The notes under the pieces were generated by a model. That model had not been told where the DNA came from, made no database searches, and was given only the letters and a program-made list of their open reading frames with translations. Source: Ciona intestinalis (taxonomy: Eukaryota > Chordata > Ascidiacea > Phlebobranchia > Cionidae). Taken from it: DNA of 64,000 nt. This document shows positions 56,001-63,883 of the stretch, piece after piece. The translations under genes were made by a program, and so were the position numbers. The first letter of the stretch is position 1; each line of letters begins with the position of its first letter. Where the stretch lies: contig NC_020176.2 of assembly GCF_000224145.3 (NCBI RefSeq), positions 2,112,740 through 2,176,739 on the forward strand. Reading direction: 5' to 3'.

Positions 56001-58144
56001 TTGTTAAATATAGTCTTCTCCATTTCTTTATCAATTACACTGGCACTAACTGTAAAAACTGTCTATTGAGTATTAAACTAAATGCAAAGCTCCCTGTGCA
56101 GCATTACTGGCGCTAATGACAACACAACATAAAGAATAGATATCTACCATGCGTGGTATGTGTATTGGAAATATAGCAGACTGAAATAATCTAGCATTTT
56201 GACAATGACACTAGACAGACATCATTGCTGACTTTGCTGTAAATTTTAAAAACTTGTACCTGGATTTCTTGGCGAATCATATGGCTGGGCATTGAGCTGG
56301 CCTGATATACGTCTTCTGTAAGGGGGGACAGGGAATTTCATGTTACCCTCTGTGTTTTGTTTCGTTAGAGGGTGGGGTAACGTGGGTGGGGGTGAAATAG
56401 GGGGCGAGGAGGGTGGGGTGCCCGATGAAGCACGACGCGGGGGCTGAGCTTGCACCACATCTCCATATATGGTGGCGCGCTGTAAAACTGACGGTGCCTG
56501 AAAAAAAAAAGAAAAAAGGCTAAAAATACATTTTAATAACTGTTTGTATGGTGTTGTGACTTGCGAGTAGTTAGTCTATAGTGGATTCTATGGCTTGACC
56601 TAATAGACCTAGCAGACATTATTTCAACCCAGTGGCCCTTGAATTTCAAATAGGTTGTTGCACGCTAGAGTAATGAGCCAACTCTGGCCTAAATCTCAAC
56701 CCCCATAACGTGCTATGCTGTAGGGACCTCACCCACAAAAAAAGTGAATAAGAATAACACTATCAGCTTTTTCTTTTGCGATCTATTTTAAAAGTATTAA
56801 TATATATACAATGAAAAAAATTAAGTTTATCTTTTTTATTAAATTTTTTAAATTAATATTTTTAATATTAAATTATAAAATATGAATATTTTTTAGATTT
56901 CTTACTGGTTGTTCAGATGAGGTTTCACCAGGTGCATAAAGGGAGAGTGGACGAGAAATGTCTCGTTTCTGGATGGGTTCATCTTTTTTGGAACCAGATC
57001 TGAAACCAAGTGTCAAATAATAATTATACCTTTATATCGTATTCCAAAATCTTAGTGCACAACATGTCTGAATATAACTAAATTAGGAAAATTTTTTTAA
57101 ATTGGGTAAAATAATTGCATGAAATTTTTTATAGTATTGCTACCTGTTTGAAATGCTATCACACTAAACAGTGTTACGTAAAAAAAAAATTGAAAGAGTC
57201 AAATTTTTAATTAGGTGAAAAATTTTTTGAATTGCGTAAAAAAATTTATAGTACTTCCATTTAAATTGGTACCACACTAAACAGTGTTAAAGTAAATTAA
57301 TTCTTTAACGTATCAAACCTAATCAAATTATAATATAACTAAAGGCAGAAAAATTTACCCTAACAGGTTGATTCTCTTGAGCTAAGCTTCAAATATAAAT
57401 AATGCATAATGTATATAGTGGGGTGGGGAAAGACGGGACACCTGTTTATTCTATTTTCTCGTCCCATTTGGTAGTTAACAATGAAAATTAAAAGAATTAT
57501 AAAACCGTATTCTCATGCCTACTATAGACTGTTGTTAATTGTTTTAAACCTGATCAGGATATTTTGATATTGTGTGCTAAAGGCGTCCCATCTTTCCCTA
57601 AGCTACTATATACATAATTCATGAACTGATAAAGTGGAACAAAAATTTCTGCCAATATATAAGTTCCAGATTGGGAAGTTGATTTTTGCACAGGAGATAA
57701 TTTTTAGGTTTTTCGTATGTATTGTCAAAAAAGCCAAGTTTTGACTTTTTGACTGCCATGGACAATTGTTGTCAGTTTTAGATATTTGATGTCAGTCACA
57801 GACAAATTCTGTTTCTAACAAACAAGTTTTGTTTGTCTTGCAAGCCATATTTTGTCATATTTCTGTCTGTAATCCATATTAAAACAAAAATTGTTTTTAA
57901 TCTTGTTTATATCGAACTATTTTTTTCCAATAATTTTTTCATCATAAACACAATCTTTACACTTGCAGTTCCCTATTCATGTCCTAATATTTAAATTTCA
58001 GTATTCCACATGTTCATACTTTTTGCTGAAAAATCCTCTTCTTATTCCAACTTCTTCCAGTTTAGTTATCTCCGCTTGTGTCATTCCGGGTTTGTGACGT
58101 TTCTTCTCACGCCGCTCATCTTTGTTCTTCTTCCGTCCAAACAT
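24058..58144 (-). CDS. MYO18: Unconventional myosin XVIII (MYO18A/B-type), 43 exons
   Basis: All 43 minus-strand exons from the ATG at 58142-58144 to the TAG at 24058-24060 join in phase to 8172 nt, 2723 residues (human MYO18A about 2050, MYO18B about 2570). Order: basic N-terminus (1-190), PDZ (about 190-290), Q/S/T-rich linker (about 329-548), myosin motor (about 550-1425), IQ region (about 1395-1470), coiled coil (about 1473-2148), long disordered basic/acidic tail (2149-2723) ending [10 protein letters not shown]. Motor landmarks typical of class XVIII are [63 protein letters not shown] and [16 protein letters not shown]. Vertebrate class XVIII myosins bind actin but have little or no ATPase activity and scaffold Golgi or sarcomeric actin. 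Exon coordinates are given in the regional entries. An alternative first exon lies at 45519-45554. The gene is head-to-head with the ankyrin gene and tail-to-tail with KCNH. Confidence 0.95.
26046..26405. repeat. ~190-bp tandem duplication with partial exon 41 end
   Basis: About 26046-26232 and 26238-26405 share ACTAAAATATCA(C/T)GATAAAA, then TTTAAG(A/T)ATGACAATTTTTT, and both end with the donor side of exon 41 (ACCTGCAAATTGCTGATTCT). Only the right copy continues into the full exon. Confidence 0.8.
26382..34787 (-). CDS. MYO18: MYO18 exons 26-41: neck and coiled-coil rod
   Basis: Exons 34644..34787, 34046..34135, 33358..33469, 32943..33065, 32264..32391, 31728..31882, 31220..31343, 30703..30801, 30199..30411, 29258..29512, 28721..28834, 28223..28423, 27804..27884, 27312..27368, 26887..27072, 26382..26468. 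The first exon encodes [20 protein letters not shown], the IQ and neck signature with the WPWW of myosin II and XVIII. The rest is about 675 residues of heptad-rich coiled coil (for example [54 protein letters not shown]), which would dimerise the protein. Confidence 0.93.
26604..26788. mobile_element. MITE in MYO18 intron 40
   Basis: Ends TATAGTAGTGTGAGGAAAGA and CCCATCTCCCCCCACCCTAC with TATA flanks; the interior includes TCGTCCCATTTGGTAGTAAA. Confidence 0.85.
27490..27765 (+). repeat. SINE in MYO18 intron 38
   Basis: A diverged copy antisense to MYO18: GTTCAAGGCTCGTCGCTGCT, then CGGACAAGACACTTAACGGC, then GTGTATGAAACAGGACACCA. It ends about 40 bp from exon 38. Confidence 0.78.
27950..28077. 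mobile_element. MITE fragment in MYO18 intron 37
   Basis: The right part of the common MITE: ATAATTCTGTAAACATTTGT, ACTACCAAATGGGACAACAA, then CCATCTTACCCCAATACTAT. The left inverted repeat is absent. Confidence 0.6.
30040..30089. other. Assembly gap (50 N) in MYO18 intron 34
   Basis: The gap is intronic. The exons on both sides (29258..29512 and 30199..30411) join in phase, so no coding loss is implied. Confidence 0.95.
31129..31250. repeat. 61-bp tandem duplication of MYO18 exon 32 donor side
   Basis: The unit AAAAAATTTATGCTCTACCG with TTATAACTTACATCTAATTC and CTTCTCTAGTGAATTATTCT occurs twice back to back without visible differences. It includes the donor and the last ~25 coding bases. 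Only the right copy is continuous with exon 32. Confidence 0.9.
32140..32262. repeat. AAACCAGTCTAA-type microsatellite
   Basis: About ten variants of AAACCAGTCTAA / AAACCAACCC run up to the donor of exon 30. Confidence 0.8.
32735..32925 (+). repeat. SINE 3' half in MYO18 intron 29
   Basis: The sequence GTCCAAATTAATGGCCATAC, AACTCGTAAGCTGGCACGAG and GCGAGGATAAAGTAAGTTTT is present. It ends about 17 bp from exon 29. Confidence 0.75.
33081..33351. mobile_element. MITE with internal expansion, MYO18 intron 28
   Basis: Ends TATAGTAGGGTGGGGGAAGA and GTTCTATCTTCCCTCGTCCT. The interior is longer than usual, with an AT-rich insert and a second AAATAGAATGAATA word. Confidence 0.8.
33823..34016. mobile_element. 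MITE in MYO18 intron 27
   Basis: The left end TATAGTAAGTTGGGGTAAGA and the family interior are present; the right end is degraded (TTTCCCATCTAACCCC) and holds one ambiguous base at 34009. Confidence 0.75.
34840..35045. repeat. Short degenerate repeats of a CATACACCTC-type unit
   Basis: Three to four imperfect ~60-bp units with CATACACCTC, TACTGTCGAGTTATAACA and GTGACTTATACACCAG lie in MYO18 intron 25. Confidence 0.6.
35125..43786 (-). CDS. MYO18: MYO18 exons 10-25: motor domain
   Basis: Exons 43645..43786, 42921..43030, 42416..42595, 41789..41996, 41225..41367, 40778..40878, 40237..40451, 39685..39875, 39269..39369, 38951..39146, 38285..38507, 37822..37981, 37293..37479, 36710..36869, 35556..35740, 35125..35253. 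The motor begins near KVWLKHQDG. The P-loop, about residues 733-740, is GHTNAGKT where active myosins have GESGAGKT. The switch I region reads KAATRC where active myosins have NSSRFG. Switch II is LVDTPGYQ in place of DIAGFE. These changes fit the ATPase-poor class XVIII motor. The end contains [18 protein letters not shown] and the first IQ-like helix [18 protein letters not shown]. Confidence 0.93.
35395..35512. repeat. Short tandem repeat, CAATAAAATACTCTAC unit
   Basis: Three copies of a ~40-bp unit (GCGCAATAAAATACTCTACT, then TTTCAGTGTT) lie in MYO18 intron 24. Confidence 0.7.
35975..36680. repeat. Minisatellite, ~61-bp unit, ten or more copies
   Basis: The unit contains ATATACAATGTTGGGGTAAT, GGGCCAAATCTGGGGCCTCA and CCCATATAGAATAGAACGCG. 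It fills MYO18 intron 23 almost completely. The unit is the same sequence as the dispersed GTGAGGTCC-type repeat found singly elsewhere in the window. Confidence 0.92.
38765..38990. repeat. Three copies of the MYO18 exon 19 donor side
   Basis: The word TTTGTACAATACCTG(T/C)AG followed by a diverged (G)A(C/T)CGGTCTCTATA occurs at about 38768, 38862 and 38939, spaced ~80-95 bp. Only the last copy is continuous with exon 19 (38951..39146). Confidence 0.8.
40965..41161. mobile_element. MITE in MYO18 intron 14
   Basis: TATAGTAGGGTGGGGAAAAA at left, GTCCTATCTTACCCACCCTA at right, TATA flanks, full family interior. Confidence 0.87.
43378..43620. repeat. Tandem repeat, ~58-bp unit, about five copies
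   Basis: The unit contains CAAGCAATTAACCCCTGAGA and CAAAATGCTGTACCAAAAAT. The first unit (CACCTAACTACTGAGCCTC) resembles the head of the second tRNA-like repeat at 60640-60780, a possible origin. Confidence 0.85.
44247..45126 (-). CDS. MYO18: MYO18 exons 8-9: linker with Q/S/T-rich repeats
   Basis: Exon 8 is 45085..45126 (14 codons). Exon 9 is 44247..44906 (220 codons), starting [20 protein letters not shown]. It is low complexity: repeated [19 protein letters not shown] and [10 protein letters not shown] words, then Thr/Ser/Glu-rich sequence to VSVEIENLE. Vertebrate MYO18B has a long, poorly conserved N-terminal region before its motor, and this exon is in the same position. Probably disordered. 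The acceptor of exon 9 follows a good pyrimidine tract. Confidence 0.88.
45171..45356. mobile_element. MITE between alternative first exon and exon 8
   Basis: TATAGTAGGGTGGGGGAAAA at left; GTCCCATCTTCCCCCACCCT at right; TATA on both sides. Good family interior. Confidence 0.88.
45519..45554 (-). CDS. MYO18: Candidate alternative first exon of MYO18 (MYO18B-like start)
   Basis: On the minus strand, an ATG at 45552-45554 opens 12 codons, [12 protein letters not shown], followed at once by a GTATAA donor. The exon ends in phase 0, the phase of exon 8 (45085..45126, [14 protein letters not shown]), so [20 protein letters not shown] would be an intact start lacking the PDZ. As I recall, vertebrate MYO18B begins MAISSRLALWEQKIREEDKS, so SRxxxWEQK plus a following acidic/Ser/Pro run is shared. 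No transcript evidence is available here. A chance 12-codon ORF cannot be excluded, but similarity, donor and phase all agree. Confidence 0.72.
45819..46755. repeat. Satellite-like tandem array, ~127-bp unit, seven or more copies
   Basis: Units begin TTTTTACCAAACTAATCTGT at about 45819, 45972, 46087, 46218, 46346, 46473 and 46598, continuing AACGTACTAAAAAATAGTGC, AAAACGTTAAAAAACGCCCG and CGACCGAT. The third to fifth copies are most alike. The last is followed by a partial copy to about 46755. The array lies 265 bp upstream, on the minus strand, of the candidate alternative first exon. Confidence 0.92.
46113..46122. promoter_or_regulatory. MEF2 consensus within the satellite
   Basis: CTAAAAATAG fits the MEF2 consensus YTAWWWWTAR exactly. 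Neighbouring units carry the one-base-longer CTAAAAAATAG (about 46370 and 46625) or GAAAAATAG. It may be chance in AT-rich DNA. Confidence 0.35.
47006..48326. promoter_or_regulatory. Cluster of three perfect CRE palindromes
   Basis: TGACGTCA occurs at 47006-47013, 47604-47611 and 48319-48326. This is the CREB/ATF palindrome. At equal base composition it is expected about once per 65 kb, and less in AT-rich DNA. All three are upstream of the candidate alternative first exon in the direction of transcription. Confidence 0.45.
47198..47390. mobile_element. MITE, degraded copy
   Basis: The left end GCGGGGTAAGATAGGATACT and interior (AATTTGGTAGTAAACAAAGC; TTGTTTAAAACACGATCAGA) are clear. The right inverted repeat is lost. 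Confidence 0.7.
48894..49081. mobile_element. MITE subfamily 2 (ends ACTGTGGGGTAAGATGG)
   Basis: Left TATAGTACTGTGGGGTAAGA, right CCATTTTACCCCACGACTAT. The interior differs from the main family (CCGTTGGCATTTAAGCCTCA; TTTTAACACAAAGTTTCTTT), marking a subfamily. Confidence 0.8.
49270..49589. mobile_element. Main-family MITE with a subfamily-2 half inserted
   Basis: The outer ends TATAGTAGGGTC and GTGCCTTCCCCGACCCTACT belong to the main family. Bases about 49345-49470 are the reverse complement of 48883-49000 (subfamily 2), including ~10 bp of flank beyond the terminal repeat. Confidence 0.75.
50114..50482. mobile_element. MITE subfamily 2 with left half repeated three times
   Basis: Three successive left halves start at about 50117, 50206 and 50305 (TATAGTACTGTGGGGCAAGA; TATAGTACTTTGGGGAAAGA; ATATAGTACTTTTGGGAAAG). 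A single right half ends CGTCCCATCTTACCCCACTA. Confidence 0.8.
50946..51135. repeat. Tandem duplication, ~96-bp unit x 2
   Basis: Both copies share AGAAATAAGGCACAAAAATG, GCACAAAAAA, GTCCAAATGCAATTTTT and GGCTGTTTTATGGA, with a few differences. Confidence 0.88.
51397..51597. mobile_element. MITE, reverse orientation
   Basis: Ends ATAGCAGGTTGAGGGAAAAT and TCCCATTTCCCCCCACCCTG, then GACCCTACTATATAT. The interior carries TTTTAAACAATTAACAACAG. Confidence 0.82.
52066..58144 (-). CDS. MYO18: MYO18 exons 1-7: MYO18A-like N-terminus with PDZ domain
   Basis: Exons 58020..58144, 56906..56999, 56260..56497, 55418..55533, 54842..54956, 52739..52925, 52066..52132. The protein starts [20 protein letters not shown] and soon reads [12 protein letters not shown], matching my memory of the MYO18A start (lysine-rich, then LRRGFF). 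Exon 3 encodes a polyproline stretch ([14 protein letters not shown]) suited to SH3 or WW partners. Exons 4-6 form the [47 protein letters not shown], then [16 protein letters not shown]. The carboxylate-binding loop is GDFGVSL, where classical PDZs have GLGF, as in MYO18A (GDFGFSL). This isoform would be the PDZ-bearing alpha type. Confidence 0.93.
52150..52316. mobile_element. MITE, third terminal-repeat type
   Basis: Inverted ends TATAGTAAAGTGGGGTAATA and TTTTATTACCCCACTTGACT followed by ATATA. The interior is unlike the other two families. It lies directly beside exon 7 of MYO18. Confidence 0.78.
55571..55760. mobile_element. MITE in MYO18 intron 3
   Basis: Diverged left end (ATAATAGTGAAGATAAAACA), conserved interior (TTTTAAACAATTAACAACGG) and right end CCATCTTCCCCCGCCCTACT. 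Confidence 0.8.
57412..57610. mobile_element. MITE in MYO18 intron 1
   Basis: TATATAGTGGGGTGGGGAAA at left and GTCCCATCTTTCCCTAAGCT at right, TATA flanks, full interior. Confidence 0.85.
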
Positions 58145-59588
58145 TTTTGAACTTTTCTATTTAGAACTATCACATCTGCTAAATAAATTGTTTAATCATT
58201 AAAGTTGTTATAGTATGGTGGGAAAAGATGGGACACTTTTTCATTCTATTTTCTCGTCCAATTGGTAGCCAATAAAACCAAGCATGAAAACAACTGCTAA
58301 ACAAAGCACAAAAGCTCTAATAACGAATGGAAACAGTTACTGTGACTGCCAAATAAATATTTTAAACTTGTAAAAAATGATAAATTTAACATATTTTTAA
58401 CTGAAGTTCTAATTTTTTACGTTTTATGCGTTTTTGCAAATAAAACGTCTTAATTTGGTCTACTAGAATCTCTGGCTTTATTGAATTAGCCATCTACGCT
58501 CCATTCAACAAGGACAATACTGAACTTGAATCTTCAATACACCATAAAACTCAACTAATTAAAGTTCATTGAGTTCACTCCGGACAATCGCTATGTTTGT
58601 AATGCATAACATTCTGGCAAAATTATAGAAAGCCGTGTTAGTGCAGTGCTACACAGAAAATATCTTAGCACTTTTTTATTTATATGTTATTTATATGACC
58701 ACGTATTTAAAATTGTTAAAAACAAAATAAATATTTGTATGGACATTACCTAATTTTTTTTAATAGTTCATTTAAATTTAAACATTTTTTGTCATTTTAT
58801 TTTTACGCATGACAGATTTTTGACATAATTCTATTTTTAATTCTAGACAGTAGACAAGAATGCATAATAACGTAATTTTGCGGTTACGAAAATTTAAACT
58901 ATGTCCATGTAATAATTTAGCTGCTCTTCATTATATACCTTAACATTGATTACCGAAGTATATATTTATATTTAAGCTTACTGTATGCACTATACACGAC
59001 GCTACAGTCGAAGGCCGACGGTTATTCCCGATCTTGCCACTGATACTGTATATAACTAAACAGACAACACTTCAGGCTACGCTGAAGTAAATGCAGCCGG
59101 CGAGAGTGCCCTTGGGTAAAGCACTTGAAGAGTTGTTTTAATCCTGTGGTCACTAATTCGCTATTAAACCCAAACAAAGTGTTTATTTCCTTGCTTGTCT
59201 TGCATGTATTATTATTAGTAGGTTTTAAATATGTGTTTGGATTTTTGTGTAAAATAAGTTATAAACCAAAGTGGTTTACCAACTACGATGTTACTATAGC
59301 TGTAATGCATGTAATGCATCACATAAATATAGAGTAGGGTGGGGAAGACGAGACACCTTTGGCAAATAATATCCAAATACCACAATTGTGTTTTAATTTT
59401 TATTATAAGGTCATGTGAATTGTGAGGATACGGTTCTTTGTTTTCATACTAAATGAGCTGAAAAAATAGAATGAAAAAGTGTCCCATCTTCCCCTACGCT
59501 CTACTGTTCTATAAAGAACTAAATATTTCTTTTATTATCATGTACTTTACCAGCTTTTGGATTTAGGTTGCAAAATTAGGCCAATTTC
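58145..59588. promoter_or_regulatory. Divergent promoter region, MYO18 / ankyrin gene
   Basis: The two starts lie 1.44 kb apart, head to head. The region holds a truncated MITE (58209-58272), a SINE middle fragment near 59095-59165 and a complete MITE (59331-59505) ending 84 bp before the ankyrin ATG. No specific core promoter element was identified. Confidence 0.5.
59331..59505. mobile_element. MITE just upstream of the ankyrin gene
   Basis: AGAGTAGGGTGGGGAAGACG at left and GTCCCATCTTCCCCTACGCT at right. The ATG of the next gene is at 59589, so the MITE lies within its probable promoter or 5' UTR. Confidence 0.83.
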
Positions 59589-62500
59589 ATGTCTTACCCT
59601 CGGCAAGAATTTGTTGCTGCTCCAGATGTTGGACCTTCACATCCAATGTACAACGGCTTATTCTACGCGATTGATCAATGTAATGTCAACATGTGCATGG
59701 ATATTGTTGCAAAAGATCCAAAGACTCTACAAATGACTGTAAGAGTGAATTATATGGGTTGCACAAATTGTCAGTCATGTTTAAAAAATGTAAAAATTAT
59801 AAAAACAGAATTTCTCAGAAAGTTGCATATATTTAACTTGGTAACTCGTAAGAAGTATGAAGTCAGTTAAATTAAATAGGCCAATGGGCACACATATATT
59901 GCCTGCAGTTGCGAGAATAAAGAAGTTACATTTATGCATGTTCCAGATTTGATAGGATAGCATAAATGTTGTTTTTTTTGCAAAATATTTGTGCTCTTCA
60001 GTGCAACAGTTTAAAATTTCAACTAGTTTATAGGCTAGTTAAAATCTAAGTTGGTGTTGCGTTTATACAATTTTGGCTTTTTTGTTGTTATTTTTTGTTG
60101 TACCCAATACAGAAACGTTAGAAGTTAACAAACAGATAGTTTGTGGTTAAAAAGTCACAGGAAAATATTAGAAAAATTACACAAATATTATAAAATTCAT
60201 GAAAATGTTTTCTAATTACGAAAATTTTATACAAATCAGAAAAATATTGTACAAATCCCAAAAATATGATACCATTTATGAAAATGTTCTTGAATGATAC
60301 AATATTGTTTGTTGTTTTAAAGGGTTGGAATGACATGACACCATTGCATCACATTTGCTTGAAAGGCAAAACCAACATCGTTCAATTGTTTCTTGATAAT
60401 GGGGCAGAGGTTGATGCAAGGAGCTCATTTGGTAACAACTAAAGACCCATGTTTTTATTTCTTTTTTATATGTAAATTAGATCGATAGCACGCTATGGAA
60501 CCTAAGTTTTAGGCCAGAGTTAGCCCATTAGACTGGGCCATGGAAAAGTGCTTAGCACGAGGTGTATGAAAACCCGTTTTATAACGACTGTCGTTTCCCG
60601 TACACGCAAAGATAAAGCAAGTTACATGCATTATTCTTACAGCCCATTTGTGAACACTAGGTTGAAGCAATGTCCATTAAATGTCTTAACTAAGAACACT
60701 TTTTCCCATCAGTGTCGGGCATTGAACCCGGCTTCTTTGGGTTACGATACAAGTCCCTAACCACTGAGCCACAGTGCTGGATAACAGTTTCTAGTTAAAA
60801 TTTATATTTAGTGTTTAAAAACAAAAATTTCATGTAATTTTATGCTTGCTTATTGCATTTTTGTTCTTATGTTTCGAATGTATACAATACAGACCTTTAT
60901 TGTCAAAAAAAATGTAGCCTCATTATACAAATTTTAAGTGCGTATAAAAGTATAATAATGTTTTATGTTATATATATAATTAATATATAAAATATACTTT
61001 TATTGTTAAATAACCATTTAGAACCTATAACAGCTCAAATTCAAACAGTTTGAAGTATGTATATCGATTTTTTTATAATACTTTATTTGTCCTACTAAGA
61101 AAAAGTTGAGCTGTTTTTCAAACAATGGTTGGCTGACATAAGTGCTCTTAAGGAAGTAGGACACTTAACTGACAGTTCAACCCGGTGGTCACTGAAGGGT
61201 AGTTTAACTATGAAACTATCTACACCCTTAAACTGCAGCATTTTGTGTGTACTGTTAACATAACAAATTTAAATAGATAAGTTACAACAGATTTATCCAT
61301 TCATACTTATATATATATATATATTATATAGGCTATAAGTAATCTGTGTGTTTAGGTAATGGGTCAAATCTAGCCTAAATTTTAGTTTCTCTAAAAAGAA
61401 CTTAACCAAAATCGAATAAAAACATTATTTTTACCAATTGGTCTTATGAAAAAAAATATTTATAATTTGCTAATATTAAAACTTCTCATTTTAGGGGAAA
61501 CTCCACTACATTATGCATGTCGTCGAGGCACGATCGACGTAATTCACATGCTGATATCATCTCGTGCCGATTGTAAAGCAGTGGATAAGCAGGGTCGAGG
61601 TTGCATGCATTTCGCAGCCATGGGTGGATCAATGTACGTTATTAAAAGTATCATAGGCGTTAAACTTAATATAAAAAAACTTAAACAAAATGGGAAAATC
61701 AAAAAAATAAAATAAACTATGCTATAATTTTATAATACATATAATATGGACTATAGTAAAGTTACTATACAAAATGTAAGTTTAAACATTCTATACAAAA
61801 ATTAGTTTTTAAATTCCGCATAAATCAGTTTTTCTAATAAATTCTGTATAAATCAAATTTTAATTTTCTAGTTTAAAGGTTCTATGCAAAAATTAGTTAA
61901 TTAATTCTGCTTAAATCAGTTGTTCTATTAAATTCTGCATGAATCAAATTTGAATTTGGTGTGTAATTGTTTCGTATGTATTTTTAAAGAAAATCCTGTT
62001 AATGTACAAAGTTTAAATATGATTATTCAACATCAAAAAGGATTAAACCCGATATCTCTAATATTCAATGTTAAAACACCCAGAGCTGCAATGCATTACC
62101 TTGCGACACAAACCCAGTTAAACTATGACGTGGTTGATAATAACGGAGATTCCCCGCTTCATGTATGTTGCTTTCAAAGGCACAACGTCATGATCGATTA
62201 CTTGCTGAGGAAATCTGTAAGTAAATCTGCAAAAAATATTTATATTTACATTTTTGTAAGGAGTCCTGTTAAAATTTTAAAGCATTTCTGTTTTCGTGTT
62301 TGGAAATAAGTATGTAGAGTAAACTGTAAAAATTAGATTTTTTTCAACTTTTTTTAGGAGTCATTTTAAAGAGTTATGTAATTTCATTATTTCGTCATTT
62401 CTGTTTTCGTATTTAGGAAAAGTTTTGAAGGGTAAGCATACCAGGGCAAAGTGGGCCAATTACATTGACCTAAATTTATGCCCAAATTAACCTGTTACCC

Positions 62501-62935
62501 TACCGTAAGAATCATTTTTTTAAAATAATGTTGTATCAGAAAATTTATAAATTTCTACAAAGTAATTTATTTCTAACAAGTAATTTTTTTGAAATGGATT
62601 TCGAATTATGTTGAACAAAAATTTATAAATTTTCGTGAAAGAGGTTATAAATATTAAATATATTGTGACAGCGCTGTGACCCGCGTCATGCCAACCACAA
62701 GGGTACAACCCCTCTTCACATGGTCGTCAAGTTGGGCAACAGTGACATCGTGTGGAAGTTGGTGAAGGCCGGGGGTTGTGGGATCGTTCATGCCAAGGAT
62801 AAAGAGGGGAATACCCCAATAAATATCGCGAAACAAGAAGTAACGGACAGGTGCGGATATATGAGCATAGAAATACTATATTTAATATTAATGTTTTTTT
62901 TAAAATAATAAAAAAAAATATTTTTAAGTGATAAA

Positions 62936-62976
<41 letters not shown>

Positions 62977-63883
62977 TAATAATAAATTAGTATTTGTTTC
63001 AATAAATGTCACTTGCTTATCCTCTCTTCAGTATTATCGCAAAGTAGAAAGCAGCTGACATATGCGGGTTCATGAATACCTAATTATAGAAATGTCATTT
63101 GGATTTGTTAGTGTCAAATTACTTAATTAAAATTTTATTTTTTATCCAAAATTTTTTGGTTTTATAATATCATCTTTTTGGTAATAAAAAGCATTATAAA
63201 ACAGTCATAATTTTAAGTTAACTTTTTTTTTTAAATAAAGGCAGGTGCTTTTTGTATAAAAGTATTTCATCTTTGTGCCACATTTTTTGGTTTTATAAAA
63301 AGCATTATAAAACAGCCATAATTTAAACTTTAATTTTTTCAATAATTTAATTTTAAAGTTTATTTTTTAAATAAGGCACGCTCATATTGTTAAAGAATTG
63401 GAATATTATGCAAAACAACCTCCACGCTTGCCACCCAAGGGACCTGTCAGTAAGTCAATTTTCCAGGTCTTTCTTTGGCCATTTTAACAATATCACCCCA
63501 GATTTTGCTAGAAATTAAAAAATATTTATCTAAACCTATCGGGCTTGTTATATTTTATGTTAACATTTTTGTTAAATTCTACATTTTTTACAAATTAAAT
63601 AATTTTTACCTGAAACCTATCAGTTTATGGTTAAATTGTAAATTAAAATTAATTCAATTTTGGTCAAATTTTACATTATTACAAATTAAATTTTGTTTTA
63701 AAATACTTTTTTTTGGTGACATGGTTCAAAATTTAAAATACTTTTTTTAGTGACGTGGTACACCCTACTATTTCTCCCATTCACATGGGCAGCTATCACC
63801 TTCATTCTATCTTTATGTTTGAATGGAAACGGAGGTTACTTTTCTCTCCTCATGTTTATATTACTTGTTACATTTGTAGGAAG
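59589..63883 (+). CDS. Ankyrin-repeat membrane protein, 5' part (possibly ZDHHC13/17-like)
   Basis: Plus-strand exons 59589..59738, 60323..60431, 61495..61633, 62012..62216, 62672..62850, 63376..63449, 63751..63883, continuing past the window. It starts MSYPRQEFVAAPDVGPSHPM. Ankyrin repeats follow: WNDMTPLHHICLKGKTNIVQ, GETPLHYACRRGTIDVIHML, NGDSPLHVCCFQRHNVMIDY, KGTTPLHMVVKLGNSDIVWK and EGNTPINIAKQE. After a PPRLPPKGPV linker, two hydrophobic segments appear (WYTLLFLPFTWAAITFILSL; GGYFSLLMFILLVTFVG). Five or so ankyrin repeats followed by paired membrane helices is the plan of ZDHHC13/17 acyltransferases, but the decisive DHHC-Cys domain would lie beyond the edge; a TRP-type channel is the alternative. 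The acceptor at 62010-62011 was chosen because it keeps frame; a missed small exon before it is possible. Confidence 0.8.
59740..59945 (+). repeat. SINE, diverged, in ankyrin-gene intron 1
   Basis: Remnants GGGTTGCACAAATTGTCAGT, TTGGTAACTCGTAAG and TTGCGAGAATAAAGAAGTTA match the 3' half of the SINE. Confidence 0.6.
60545..60780. repeat. SINE tail plus a second, reverse tRNA-like repeat
   Basis: 60545-60630 is a forward SINE tail (GCACGAGGTGTATGAAAACC; ATAACGACTGTCGTTTCCCG). 60640-60780, read in reverse, has CCAGCACTGTGGCTCAGTGG and a B-box-like CCGGGTTCAATGCCCG, a distinct tRNA-derived head. Confidence 0.65.

Noticed and set aside
62788-63012. Minus-strand ORF across an AT microsatellite
   Set aside because: It is driven by low-complexity sequence and overlaps the ankyrin exon on the other strand.
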